Positions 1 through 6,827 of a stretch of 13,134 nucleotides of DNA are shown in pieces. The notes under the pieces were generated by a model that worked only from the letters and a program-made list of their open reading frames with translations, did no database searches and was not told the origin of the DNA. Each line of letters opens with the position of its first letter. Positions within the stretch are counted from its first letter, which is position 1. The position numbers and the translations under genes are program-made. Source of the DNA: Holophagaceae bacterium UBA706 (GTDB lineage Bacteria; Acidobacteriota; Holophagae; Holophagales; Holophagaceae); the NCBI GenBank assembly GCA_002298155.1, contig DBME01000449.1, positions 1,867-15,000 of the forward strand, read 5' to 3'.

Positions 1-55
1 AGGCAGGGGATGGTTCATGGAGGGGGCTCCTTGTCTACGAAGATATGTGTACGTC

Positions 56-78
56 AATCCTCGTAGGTTGCAAGGATT
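56..78 (+). terminator. weak hairpin followed by T-rich tract near window start
   Basis: AATCCT (56-61) and AGGATT (73-78) form a 6-bp inverted repeat with an 11-nt loop, followed by TTATT. It could be a weak intrinsic terminator for a gene ending left of the window. A second inverted pair, CTACGA (35-40) and TCGTAG (61-66), overlaps it, so the region is structured but its role is unclear. I see no convincing gene or promoter in 1-194. Confidence 0.2.
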
Positions 79-194
79 TTATTGCCAGGCGTTGATTCCC
101 CAGCCATCCCTCACGGTTGTTTCCAAGGATTGGGCAGCCGTCCCAAGGTCTACCTGCCATACTTCCACCAGACCCCCCCACAACCGGACGCGCC

Positions 195-1214
195 ATGTTC
201 CCGACTGTTCTCACCGCCCTTATCCTGTCGAGCCCCCCGCCCGCGGACAAGCCCAAGCCCCCGCCCCCCTCGGCGTCCGTGGAGGTCTCGGCGCGGACCC
301 TCCAATTGCCCGCCCTTCCCATCTCCGTCGGCCAGGCCCGCGCCCGCTATTCCGGCGTCAAGACCCAGATCAAGGTGGGCCTGGGGGACCTGGAGAAGGA
401 TCTGCTGGCCATCTATGCCGATCCGGCCTCCCAGGCGACCCTTCCCCCGACCCTGAAGGTCCCCCGTTCCCAGGTCGAGGAAGTGAAGTTCATGGTCGGC
501 ATCATCGACGACGCGGAGCTCGAGCGGCTGACGGCCGACTTGCACCAGGCCTGGAAGAAGTATGTGGATTTCCTGGTGACCAGCGGTTTGGCCGAGCCCA
601 CCGAAGACGCGCCGCGGCCCGAACCCGGTCCCGCCGCCACCCCTTCGGCCCATTCGGAACCTCCGCCCCCGCAGCCTGTGGAGAAGCCGGAGGACAAGGA
701 AGTCACCACGCGCATGGCCCGCATGAAGCGTGCGCAGTTTGTCCTGGCCGGTGAAGCCCGGGACCTGCAATGGCTGGCCTCCATACGAGGTGCCCACGCT
801 CCCGCGGGTTCCGGGGAAGTTGCCCAGATGCAACTCGCCTGGACCAACGGCAACCACGATCAACTGGACGAACGGGTGACGGTGCGGCGCAAGCAGATGA
901 TGGTGGCGAATCGGGAGGCCCCGAACCTCGCCGCCGTGTGGGAGCCCCTCGCCGCGCACCTGAACCGCTGCGCCGAGCAGCTCCTGGACTACGACCAGCG
1001 CATGAACCGCGAACCGGTCAACGACCCCCTGCTGCGGACCCTGCGCATCCAGGCCAAGCTGGTCTTCCTGGAGCGGTTCCGGGAGAACCTGTGGTTCTGC
1101 GGGAACATCTGGGCCCTGATGACCTCCAGCCCCGCCCCGGCGCCGTTGAAGAAGCTGGAGCCTGCGCCGGGTGTGACGGTTGCGCCCGCATCGACTCCGG
1201 CCGGAAAGCCCTGA
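195..1214 (+). CDS. hypothetical Pro-rich protein, possibly exported
   Basis: I do not recognise a family. The 339-residue product begins with a short hydrophobic stretch (residues 1-12), then a Pro/Lys-rich segment (13-27), which could be a weak signal or anchor. Two largely helical, charged regions follow (about 45-135 and 170-310). They are split by a Pro/Ala/Glu-rich linker (135-168), and a Pro/Ala tail closes the protein. The second half has paired aromatic and Cys residues (Cys259, Cys302) and a conserved-looking Trp/Phe-rich helix (285-310). I chose the ATG at 195. An in-frame TTG at 117 would add 26 residues that do not look like a signal. Neither start has a clear Shine-Dalgarno, so the start is uncertain. 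Codon use is strongly GC-biased at third positions, which supports real coding. The gene is monocistronic and converges on the TonB-like gene. Confidence 0.7.
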   Translation: MFPTVLTALILSSPPPADKPKPPPPSASVEVSARTLQLPALPISVGQARARYSGVKTQIKVGLGDLEKDLLAIYADPASQATLPPTLKVPRSQVEEVKFMVGIIDDAELERLTADLHQAWKKYVDFLVTSGLAEPTEDAPRPEPGPAATPSAHSEPPPPQPVEKPEDKEVTTRMARMKRAQFVLAGEARDLQWLASIRGAHAPAGSGEVAQMQLAWTNGNHDQLDERVTVRRKQMMVANREAPNLAAVWEPLAAHLNRCAEQLLDYDQRMNREPVNDPLLRTLRIQAKLVFLERFRENLWFCGNIWALMTSSPAPAPLKKLEPAPGVTVAPASTPAGKP

Positions 1215-1231
1215 GGGCAGCTGGCTGCGTC

Positions 1232-1251
1232 GCGGCCCCTTCAGGGGGCGC
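1232..1251. terminator. GC-rich hairpin in convergent intergenic gap
   Basis: GCG-G-CCCC, loop TTCA, then GGGG-G-CGC gives a seven-pair stem with one G/G mismatch. It lies between two convergent genes (ends at 1214 and 1318). There is no T-run on either side, so it is only a candidate bidirectional terminator. Confidence 0.35.
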
Positions 1252-1317
1252 AGACATCCCCCGTGGCCGCATCCCTGCCGGCCGCCCTTCCGAGAACCGT
1301 GTGGCGGTGAAGGCGGG

Positions 1318-2169
1318 CTAGCGGATGTGGAACTGGAACAGCACCACGAACGAAGCCTTGACCCGCTTGCCGCCCAGCATCAGGGGAGCGAAGCGCCACC
1401 GCGGGCAGGCATCGATGACCGCCTCGTTGAAGACAGGGTTGTCGCTCTGGTCGATGGACCAGGAAACGGGGATCCCCTTCTCGTCGACGATGAAGGTGAC
1501 CAGCACATCGCCCTGGGTGCGGTCCGCAATTGCGGCCTTGGGGTAGTAGGGAACCTCCTGGTTGAGCACCGTGAGGTCCTCGAGCAGCACTTCCACGACC
1601 CCGGGCGGCAGCTCCGTGTGCAGCCGCCAACCCCCGCTCAGGCCCACGTCGGTGCCGCTGCCCACGCCCCGTCCGCTGCCGGAGCCGGCACCGCCCCCGT
1701 GGCCGGTGCCGGCGCGGGGCACGGGTATGACCTGGGTGGGCAGGGGAGGAAGTACATCGGGAAGAAGGGCCGTCGGCTCCACGTCGACCAGCGGGTCCTG
1801 GCGGGCGGGGTCCGGAAGGGCGAGGGGGACGGGAACATGGGAGAACTGGGTCAACTGCGTTCTGGGTTCCTCGTCCTTGCGTGGACCGCCACCCGCCGGG
1901 TTCGCGCTTGGCCCCGTCGGCATTTCAGAGGGGCCCTGGGAAAGGATGAACTGGATGCCGGTGGGTGCTGGGCGCCTGGGCTTCTCCCGCCACATGGGCG
2001 CCATGAAGGCCCAGCCGGCCAGCGCCAGGACGGGCATGGTGCAGGGCATTACATATCGGGCACGGGGGACCCAGGCCTCGGTTCGGATGGGGTTGATCTG
2101 CAGATGGGGCGGCAGTTCCGCGCTGGTAGGGACGGAAGGACTGGAAACCCTGGTGGCCTGGGCTAACAA
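1318..2169 (-). CDS. TonB C-terminal-domain energy-transducer-like protein
   Basis: The 283-residue protein has the TonB layout. A cytoplasmic N-terminus is followed by one transmembrane segment (about 38-58), a long Pro-rich periplasmic spacer (65-150), a Gly/Ser/Arg-rich linker (153-175) and a TonB-C domain (about 200-283). The domain keeps the family pattern: YYPKAA near 208, a GDVLVTFIVDEKG strand pair (220-232), and WRFAP before a final strand ending FQFHI. By family role it would pass proton-motive energy to an outer-membrane receptor, but no ExbB gene or receptor gene lies in the window. Stand-alone TonB-C proteins are common in Acidobacteriota and may have other roles. The start is TTG at 2169. 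AAGGTG six bases upstream and a promoter just beyond support it, and the next in-frame ATG codons fall inside the membrane segment. Confidence 0.85.
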   Translation of the reverse strand: MLAQATRVSSPSVPTSAELPPHLQINPIRTEAWVPRARYVMPCTMPVLALAGWAFMAPMWREKPRRPAPTGIQFILSQGPSEMPTGPSANPAGGGPRKDEEPRTQLTQFSHVPVPLALPDPARQDPLVDVEPTALLPDVLPPLPTQVIPVPRAGTGHGGGAGSGSGRGVGSGTDVGLSGGWRLHTELPPGVVEVLLEDLTVLNQEVPYYPKAAIADRTQGDVLVTFIVDEKGIPVSWSIDQSDNPVFNEAVIDACPRWRFAPLMLGGKRVKASFVVLFQFHIR

Positions 2170-2197
2170 CGGAGTGCACCTTGTAGGAGGAGTCTAT

Positions 2198-2229
2198 GGA
2201 TATAACATATCCGATTTTTCCTCAGTCAA
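2198..2229 (-). promoter_or_regulatory. promoter with perfect dyad over the -10, for the TonB-like gene
   Basis: On the minus strand, TTGACT (2224-2229) is followed after 18-19 bases by TTATAT/TATATC (2199-2205). The -10 lies inside a perfect inverted repeat, GGATAT-AAC-ATATCC (2198-2212). The TTG start is about 30 bases downstream, with a Shine-Dalgarno-like AAGGTG between. The dyad over the -10 is a plausible repressor operator. On the plus strand the same dyad followed by GATTTTT could look like a terminator, but no plus-strand gene ends there. Confidence 0.45.
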
Positions 2230-2251
2230 GGCCCGTGATGATGGGCAGAAA

Positions 2252-2509
2252 TCAGGTAGGGCTGTGGGTGGAATCAGGCCTCAACCCGTCTGGGCGCAGG
2301 TATTCCCCGTCGATCGAGGGTGGACCCTTGATGCGGGGCACCAGGGCGCCGCCACGGTCAAGGGGGCTGCGCACGCCCCGGCCGCCGCGGTTGAGGACAT
2401 GGGTGTAGATCATCGTGGTTTCGACATTGCTGTGTCCGAGCAGTTCCTGGATGGTGCGGAAGTCGTAACCGACGCAGCCTGACGATGAGCGCTCGACATC
2501 GGCAATCAC
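2252..2509 (-). pseudogene. remnant of integron-type tyrosine recombinase (IntI C-terminus)
   Basis: Residues 15-52 of this reading frame (2354-2467) match the C-terminal end of integron integrases: [18 protein letters not shown], then [11 protein letters not shown] and GVRSPLD. The box-II His (LLGHS, residue 26) and the nucleophile Tyr (TMIYTHV, residue 35) remain. The N-terminal core-binding domain and the first catalytic Arg are gone. An in-frame TAA lies only three codons before the GTG used as start, and the 14 residues before the match are unrelated. The frame runs on past the usual IntI end into about 33 unrelated residues. This is an inactive fragment of a roughly 330-residue protein. 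The flanking 2170-2682 stretch holds no intact gene and no attC site I could convince myself of. Confidence 0.75.
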
Positions 2510-2615
2510 CTGGCGGACTTAATTCTGCGCCCGCTGCGGACCCCAACCAACCCGGCCCCCATCATGAAACGGCACAACAAAAACAGGCCCCTCTCGCTTC
2601 CGACCTAGGCCTGCA

Positions 2616-2645
2616 TTGATGGCAGATGGATGGCAGTGGTACCTT
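2616..2645 (+). promoter_or_regulatory. weak candidate promoter for the glycine-zipper gene
   Basis: TTGATG (2616-2621), an 18-base spacer and TACCTT (2640-2645) lie 38 bases before the ATG at 2683. The -10 match is poor. It is offered only because the position is right and the gene has no upstream co-directional neighbour. Confidence 0.2.
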
Positions 2646-2682
2646 GAGGGGAATCCCACATCAAGCCACTCCGGAGGCGTGC

Positions 2683-2883
2683 ATGGCCCAAGGGAACACG
2701 ACCACCAACCCTCTCGCCTTATGGATAGGCGTAGGTGTAGCCATCGGTGCCGGGATCGGCGTGGCGCTCCGGAATCTCGCCATTGGTATGGGCATGGGGT
2801 TGGCAATTGGCGTGGCCATCGGGGCGGCCAAACAGCAGGAAGCCAAAAAGGATGCCGACAAGCAACCCGACGGCACCCACTAG
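2683..2883 (+). CDS. small glycine-zipper membrane protein
   Basis: A 66-residue peptide. Residues 1-10 are polar, then two short hydrophobic helices (about 11-29 and 33-49) are full of small residues in GxxxG-type spacing (IGVGVAIGAGIGVAL, then AIGMGMGLAIGVAIGAA). A Lys/Asp/Gln-rich tail follows. This is the form of the small glycine-zipper proteins found widely in bacteria, which probably pack as hairpins in the inner membrane; their function is unknown to me. The ATG at 2683 is preceded by GGAGG with a 5-base gap. A longer in-frame start at 2626 would add 19 polar residues with no ribosome site, so I rejected it. The gene stands just right of the decayed integrase and points away from it. 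Confidence 0.75.
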   Translation: MAQGNTTTNPLALWIGVGVAIGAGIGVALRNLAIGMGMGLAIGVAIGAAKQQEAKKDADKQPDGTH

Positions 2884-2946
2884 CCGATCGTTAAGATTCT
2901 CTCCTCCACCCTTGCTGGGATTCCGCGTAACCCATCAGGAGCATCC

Positions 2947-3489
2947 ATGGTCACGATGGCCCCAACCCCCCAAATCCTGCCTGAGGCTCCCGGCGCCAAA
3001 GAGGCGCGCATCTTCGGGATCATCTCCATCGTTTCCGCTTTGACCGTGGTCGGGATCCCGATCGCCGTGGGATGCGGGATTGTTGCCCTCCTCAAGGCCG
3101 GCAAGGCGAGGAAGGCCTGTCTTGCCTCTCCGGGCTCCTACCTTCAGGCTTCCTCCCTGGGAACCACCCTCGGCGTTCTTGGAATCGCGCTGGCAGCCAT
3201 CATGCTCATCCCCGCCTTCATCGCTTCCGCGATGATCATCCCTTTCCGGCAACATCGCCAGGAAACCCAAAACCTGGAGGAAACGCTCACCCGGCTCGAG
3301 GCGGAAAAGGCGGAAAACGAAAAACGATTGGAAGGCATTCGGCAAATGGAGCTCGCGGACCTCAGGGGACGCATCACCACCCTGCAATCCAAGCTGGAGA
3401 CTGCCAAAACGCCCAAGGATAAGGACGAGCTGACCCGCGCCCTTGCGGGTGCGAAGGCCGAATACGCTGCCCTCTCCAACAAGCCGTAG
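2947..3489 (+). CDS. two-TM membrane protein with C-terminal coiled coil (DUF4190-like)
   Basis: The 180-residue protein has a Pro-rich N-terminus, then two membrane segments (about 22-50 and 74-100). A Lys/Arg-containing loop between them resembles the DUF4190 fold, including the GIxxI...GxxxG pattern and a second helix starting LGTTLGVLGIALA. Residues 103-175 form a long charged helix with heptad character (QETQNLEETLTRLEAEKAE and onward), so a coiled coil outside the bilayer is expected. AGGAG five bases upstream supports the ATG at 2947; the ATG three codons later is possible. The 63-base gap from the preceding gene allows co-transcription. No function can be assigned; a scaffold or oligomeric membrane role is only a guess. 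Confidence 0.75.
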   Translation: MVTMAPTPQILPEAPGAKEARIFGIISIVSALTVVGIPIAVGCGIVALLKAGKARKACLASPGSYLQASSLGTTLGVLGIALAAIMLIPAFIASAMIIPFRQHRQETQNLEETLTRLEAEKAENEKRLEGIRQMELADLRGRITTLQSKLETAKTPKDKDELTRALAGAKAEYAALSNKP

Positions 3490-3503
3490 CCCGGCCCACG
3501 GGC
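3489..3503 (+). terminator. short GC hairpin at the stop codon
   Basis: GCCCG, loop GCCCA, then CGGGC forms a 5-bp stem beginning at the last base of the stop codon. It is short and has no T-run, so it is a weak terminator candidate before the next gene. Confidence 0.2.
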
Positions 3504-3608
3504 CCTGCGGATTCCCGTGCCGTTGGCGCCGTTCCTCGATACCTTCGAGCCACATCTCCCTGAGACACGCTACCCTTGGGGCATTCCCCTCCCAACCCGG
3601 GTGACCCC

Positions 3609-4115
3609 ATGGCCTCTGATCCCTCCAACCCCACGGTGACGGTGCCGTCGCGCTACCAGCTGACCGGTGGCCTCGCCTTCTGCCTCCCCTACCTGGGGAT
3701 GTGGGGGTTCACCCTCTACCTGAACCTCCGAGTGATACCGCGAATGAACATGCCCTCCGGCGGCACGACCTTCACCCTGTGCCTCAACGCCGCCCAGTTC
3801 CTGCCGCTGGCCGTCATGGCCTTCATCAAGGGGCGCGGGTTCGCCGCCCTGGCCTGGGCCCCGCCCGGGGTGCTGATCCGGAAGATCGTCAGGATGACCC
3901 TACTGTTCGTCGCCTACGAGGTGATCCTGGCCCTGGGGCTCCTGTTCGTCGGTTCCTGGCTCGACCCGGGGGCCTACGGGATGACGACAGGCCTCTGGGT
4001 GATGATCCCGGTCGTCATGTTCCTCGTCCTCTCCCTCCTCTTTGGAATGTTCCACACCATCTCGGGGGTGATCCTGGCGGCCTGGCGCCCGGCTTCGCGG
4101 CCGCCAGGGTACTGA
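3609..4115 (+). CDS. hypothetical four-TM inner-membrane protein
   Basis: A 168-residue protein with four hydrophobic segments at roughly 18-40, 55-73, 96-116 and 128-157. Arg/Lys clusters lie in the loops (RKIVR near 91-95, and RPASR at the end), which suggests both ends are cytoplasmic. I do not recognise a family. The closing GMFHTISGVILAAW resembles the last helix of small DUF4870-type membrane proteins, but the rest does not clearly follow. I start at ATG 3609, where GGGTGA upstream is a weak ribosome site. An in-frame TTG at 3576 would add 11 residues and is less likely. The gene sits 119 bases from the previous gene and 99 from the next, so it may be its own transcript. Confidence 0.65.
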   Translation: MASDPSNPTVTVPSRYQLTGGLAFCLPYLGMWGFTLYLNLRVIPRMNMPSGGTTFTLCLNAAQFLPLAVMAFIKGRGFAALAWAPPGVLIRKIVRMTLLFVAYEVILALGLLFVGSWLDPGAYGMTTGLWVMIPVVMFLVLSLLFGMFHTISGVILAAWRPASRPPGY

Positions 4116-4214
4116 CGGCTCGCGCTAACGCTGAACCGGTGATCTTCCTTGCCCTGCGCCTCCTGCCTGCGGGGTTCCGCAACCTCCACGAATTCCACAC
4201 GTCAGGAATTGATC

Positions 4215-4721
4215 ATGGCCCTCGCGTTCCGGAACATGGCCTTTCTGTTGCTCCCATGCCTTCTGCATGCCCAGGGCTCGAACTACGCCACGATGCCCTC
4301 GGTCATCCGGGCCAGGGCCTACCTTCGCCCGGGCCCCGGCCAGGCCCTGTTCACCCTGAAGCTGCATCAGGGCAGATCCGATCAGTGGCTTTCGATCACA
4401 CCCGCGCATGGCCCGGCAAGGTATCTTCAGGTCGATGATTTCGAAAAGCTGAGTTCCACCGGGGCAGGGGAGAATCCGTCCATCCTCGAATTCGGGGATT
4501 TCAATTTCGATGGCTATACCGATTTCCCGATCGAGGCCTTCCGGGGGACCACCGGTAACGACGGCCATTTCTATTTCCTCTTCCACCCCGAGACCTCGAC
4601 CTTCCCGTTCCACGCGGGCTGGTCGAACTTGAGCCAGCCCCAGTTCCTCCCGAAGCTCAAGCGGATCCATGCCCACTGGAATGCCGGGAATGCCGGAGGG
4701 GACAGGAAGGATTCGTCATGA
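4215..4721 (+). CDS. exported XAC2610-like protein with DxNxDGxxD loop
   Basis: The 168-residue product has a typical signal peptide (residues 1-20: NMAFLLLPCLLHAQ, cleavage after A-Q likely), so it acts in the periplasm or outside. Residues 93-104 read FGDFNFDGYTDF. This is a DxNxDGxxD calcium-type loop (Asp95, Asn97, Asp99, Asp103) of the kind seen in XAC2610-like and FG-GAP proteins. The later aromatic run (HFYFLFHPETSTFPF) and SQPQFLPKLKRI also fit the XAC2610-like pattern. The C-terminus looks shorter than family members usually are, which may mean truncation. AGGA seven bases upstream supports ATG 4215. The stop overlaps the next start as ATGA, so it is the first gene of a three-gene coupled operon. 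Confidence 0.65.
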   Translation: MALAFRNMAFLLLPCLLHAQGSNYATMPSVIRARAYLRPGPGQALFTLKLHQGRSDQWLSITPAHGPARYLQVDDFEKLSSTGAGENPSILEFGDFNFDGYTDFPIEAFRGTTGNDGHFYFLFHPETSTFPFHAGWSNLSQPQFLPKLKRIHAHWNAGNAGGDRKDSS

Positions 4722-5254
4722 CCCGATCCCTGTTCCGCCGGCAAGCCCGGAACCTGTTCCTGGGGAGCCTTCTAGGTGCCCTTCCGCTGGCGTTGACCGC
4801 CCAGGAACCCGCGAACTCCGCCGCCCTGACCCTCCGGGCTCTCCCGGCGGAGGACCTGAGGGGTGATGGCTGGAGCCTGCTCCCTCGGATCACGATCCAG
4901 GCGCCCGCGACGTTCCGGGTCCAGGGCGTCGTGGTACCGGCCGGAGAGCTTGCCGAGCAATTTCGCGCCTACGCCCTGCTTTGCCCCGTGAAACGGCGGT
5001 TCCTCCTGGTGCGTCTCGACGACGATGTCCCAGGCTCCACGGTGGTCCGTTTCCTCCAGGCGCTGAGGGAGGCCAACGAACGCCTGGCGGAGGGGCAGGG
5101 GCCGGGCCTGCCTCTCACCGCCATCATTCCCATCGACCCGATGACGCACCGTCCGGTTTTTCCCGACGCACCGCCGGGCAGGGTCGCCGAGCCCGCCCTC
5201 ATCCTTGACCGCATCCGGGCAGAACAGCCCACCTCGAACGGAAGGCGCCCATGA
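4718..5254 (+). CDS. exported protein with ExbD/TolR-like periplasmic domain
   Basis: Of 178 residues, 1-29 form a signal peptide (Arg-rich start, LFLGSLLGALPLALTAQ). Residues about 56-135 resemble the periplasmic half of ExbD/TolR: a strand, VQGVVVPAGELAEQF, a strand RRFLLVRL, then DDDVPGSTVVRFLQALREA, which parallels the DxDVPYGxVVxVLxxLxEAG motif of that family. ExbD itself is membrane-anchored with a proton-relay Asp in its helix. Here a cleavable-looking signal replaces that anchor and no such Asp is visible, so an energy-coupling role is unlikely. The ExbD resemblance is my reading and needs a profile search. Both ends overlap their neighbours by four bases (ATGA), which implies translational coupling with 4215-4721 and 5251-5643. 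Confidence 0.6.
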   Translation: MTRSLFRRQARNLFLGSLLGALPLALTAQEPANSAALTLRALPAEDLRGDGWSLLPRITIQAPATFRVQGVVVPAGELAEQFRAYALLCPVKRRFLLVRLDDDVPGSTVVRFLQALREANERLAEGQGPGLPLTAIIPIDPMTHRPVFPDAPPGRVAEPALILDRIRAEQPTSNGRRP

Positions 5255-5643
5255 AACGCATCCTCATCACCCTCGCCCTCGCGGTGACCACCCATCTCTG
5301 CCAGGCCCAGGGGCTGACGGGGGTCTGGACCTGGGGCAAGGAGACGGGCAGCGGCGGCACCCTCAAGATCATCGACGAGGGCGGGAAGCTGACCTTCCAG
5401 CTCACCTGCTACCGCATGCGGAGCGTGCAGTTCGTGGGCGACATCAGCGGCGAGGTGGTGATCCGGAAGCGCCGGGGCGTCTTCCGGAGCCCCGAGCTTC
5501 CGGACTGCCGGATCGTCTTCCGCGTGGAGGGCAACGCCATCACGCTGGAGCAGACGGGGAAGGGCGACTGCGAGTTCGGCACGGGGGTGCAAGCCGATGG
5601 CACCTACCGCCGGCGGTCCAGCGCCGTGCCGACCTTCGACTAG
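5251..5643 (+). CDS. small exported Cys-containing hypothetical protein
   Basis: A 130-residue protein with a clear signal peptide (MKRILITLALAVTTHLCQAQ, cleavage near residue 20). The mature part looks like a small beta barrel or sandwich. Short alternating strands begin at LTGVWTWG, which is reminiscent of lipocalin-type openings. Three Cys remain (53, 86, 107), of which two could form a disulfide. It ends with GTGVQADGTYRR, a pattern I associate with small secreted hypothetical proteins but cannot name. It starts inside the stop of the preceding gene (ATGA) and is the last gene of the operon. Its stop lies 32 bases from the end of the oppositely oriented HAAS gene. Confidence 0.65.
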   Translation: MKRILITLALAVTTHLCQAQGLTGVWTWGKETGSGGTLKIIDEGGKLTFQLTCYRMRSVQFVGDISGEVVIRKRRGVFRSPELPDCRIVFRVEGNAITLEQTGKGDCEFGTGVQADGTYRRRSSAVPTFD

Positions 5644-5671
5644 CGGTAACCGGAGATCCGGCGTCGATCCG

Positions 5672-5693
5672 CCTTCAGCTTTCGGGCTGAAGG
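5672..5693. terminator. 8-bp perfect hairpin between convergent genes
   Basis: CCTTCAGC, loop TTTCGG, then GCTGAAGG is a perfect 8-bp stem. It lies just past the three-gene operon (stop at 5643) and overlaps the stop codon of the minus-strand gene ending at 5675. There is no T-run, but the position and stem quality suit a shared terminator. Confidence 0.4.
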
Positions 5694-6460
5694 AAGCTGG
5701 TCCATTGGCGGACCCGGTGGAAGCCCCGGACCCCCGCCCACACCACCAGTTCGATCCCCAGGGCATTGAGCAGGTGATAGGCCATACAGCCATAAGTCAT
5801 GGGGGCCACCTGCCAGGTGATAAGCATGAAGTTCAGCTGGTGGAAGAGCATGAACAGCGCCACGTCCAGGATGCCGAAGCGCAGGCCTCGGGGGTCCATG
5901 GCCCGTTCCAGCACCAGCCCGAAGAAGGCCGGGTAGATGGCGTGCTGGAGCATCTGCGGCCCCGAGTCCCCGCAGGTGATGGCGCACACGATGACGCCCG
6001 TCGCCAGGCCGGTGAGGCCGCCCAGGAGCAGACGCCTGAGCCGGGGCGCCCGGGACCAGGTGCTCCTGACCACCACGAGCACCAGCATCAGGGAAGGGAA
6101 ATCCATGAGGAACGAAAGGTAGCCGGGCGTGCCGGGCTCCACGCCCAGGAACAGGCCCAGGAAGACCATCCACACGAGGGAGGCGGCCACGGGCACGAGG
6201 CCGCCCACCATGCCCAGGCAGCGGTCCTTCCAGTGCGCCCTGCGGAAGGTGCGGCCCATGGCCTCGGGGGAGCCGTGGGTCTCCAGGAGGCGATGGAAGC
6301 CGAACACGCCGTCCAGCCGGGCCCGGCTGAGGTCCTCGCCCAGGAAGTCCCCCACCTCGCGGAGGATCTCGTTCCGCCGGGAAGCGGGAATCCCCCAGAG
6401 GCTGCGGTCCAGCCGCAGGAGATACTCCGCCAGGGCGGTCGGCATGGCGTGGAGGTTCAT
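5675..6460 (-). CDS. HAAS/DUF1700-type membrane protein paired with PadR
   Basis: The 261-residue protein opens with a helical HAAS-like domain (residues about 6-76: LAEYLLRLDRSLWGIP, RRNEILREVGDFL, then a helix with HGSPEAMGRTFRRAH). About five or six membrane segments follow (near 85-106, 117-132, 145-162, 172-186, 198-215 and 225-246). In the known pattern, HAAS/DUF1700 genes sit directly after a PadR-type repressor gene and are thought to sense or signal at the membrane with it. That fits here, because this gene begins 10 bases after the padR stop on the same strand. GAGG eight bases upstream supports ATG 6460. Substrate and signal are unknown. Confidence 0.75.
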   Translation of the reverse strand: MNLHAMPTALAEYLLRLDRSLWGIPASRRNEILREVGDFLGEDLSRARLDGVFGFHRLLETHGSPEAMGRTFRRAHWKDRCLGMVGGLVPVAASLVWMVFLGLFLGVEPGTPGYLSFLMDFPSLMLVLVVVRSTWSRAPRLRRLLLGGLTGLATGVIVCAITCGDSGPQMLQHAIYPAFFGLVLERAMDPRGLRFGILDVALFMLFHQLNFMLITWQVAPMTYGCMAYHLLNALGIELVVWAGVRGFHRVRQWTSFLQPES

Positions 6461-6470
6461 GCCGGGGACC

Positions 6471-6803
6471 TCAGGAACGGCCGTGGCCCGTGAAGACCAG
6501 GTCGGCCATCTCCGTGAAATCCAGCCACTCGGCGCGCTTGGCCTTCAGGTAGGCCGCGCCGTCCTCGGTCATCTCGTAGTAGCGGCGCTCCCGGGCCCCC
6601 TGCTGGGCGCCGGCGGTGTGCCGGATCAGGCCCTGGTCCTCCAGGCGCTTGAGGGTCGTGTAGAGGGCGGCGACCGAGAGCTTCAGCCGGCCTTGGGTCC
6701 GCCCCTTGATGGTCTCGGAGATTTCGTAGCCGTAGTTCGGACCCTCCGCCAGCACGGAGAGGATGAGGGTGGGAATGGTGCCGCGAACGAGGTTGGGGTC
6801 CAT
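6471..6803 (-). CDS. PadR family transcriptional regulator
   Basis: A 110-residue single-domain PadR repressor (short, s1-type length). The winged-helix signature is complete: LVRGTIPTLILSVLAEGPNYGYEI (first helices, shown in parts at 5-28), then LSVAALYTTLKRLEDQGLI (42-60), the wing with RERRYYEMTEDG (71-82), and the C-terminal dimer helix ending in W93. PadR proteins bind dyads near their own promoter and release on ligand binding. The ATG at 6803 is preceded by GGAG with a 7-base gap. A longer reading from 6875 would add 24 residues covering the promoter, so I rejected it. It is co-transcribed with the HAAS gene and divergent from the M4 protease operon. Confidence 0.92.
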   Translation of the reverse strand: MDPNLVRGTIPTLILSVLAEGPNYGYEISETIKGRTQGRLKLSVAALYTTLKRLEDQGLIRHTAGAQQGARERRYYEMTEDGAAYLKAKRAEWLDFTEMADLVFTGHGRS

Positions 6804-6827
6804 GGGGTGCTCCGGGCTGCCTGGGAA

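Noticed and set aside
1180..2166. 328-codon plus-strand frame across the TonB-like gene
   Set aside because: It is antisense to a protein with a clear TonB-C domain and has no domain of its own.
2161..2225. GGCTAACAACGGAGTGCACC resembling one end of an attC site
   Set aside because: The R box does not match RYYYAAC/GTTRRRY properly, no partner box with the needed inverted L sequences was found, and it overlaps the start of the TonB-like gene.
2196..2408. 70-codon plus-strand frame preceded by a strong AGGAGGAG
   Set aside because: The ribosome site is good, but the frame is antisense to the integrase remnant, is Arg/Pro-rich with no fold signs, and no promoter precedes it. Chance is more likely.
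2584..2613. CAGGCC ... GGCCTG inverted repeat
   Set aside because: Only 6 bp with an 18-base loop, no T-run and no gene end nearby; expected by chance in GC-rich DNA.
4116..4214. GCGCTAACGCTGAACC as a possible attC core between cassette-like genes
   Set aside because: There is no matching second core or imperfect palindrome around it.
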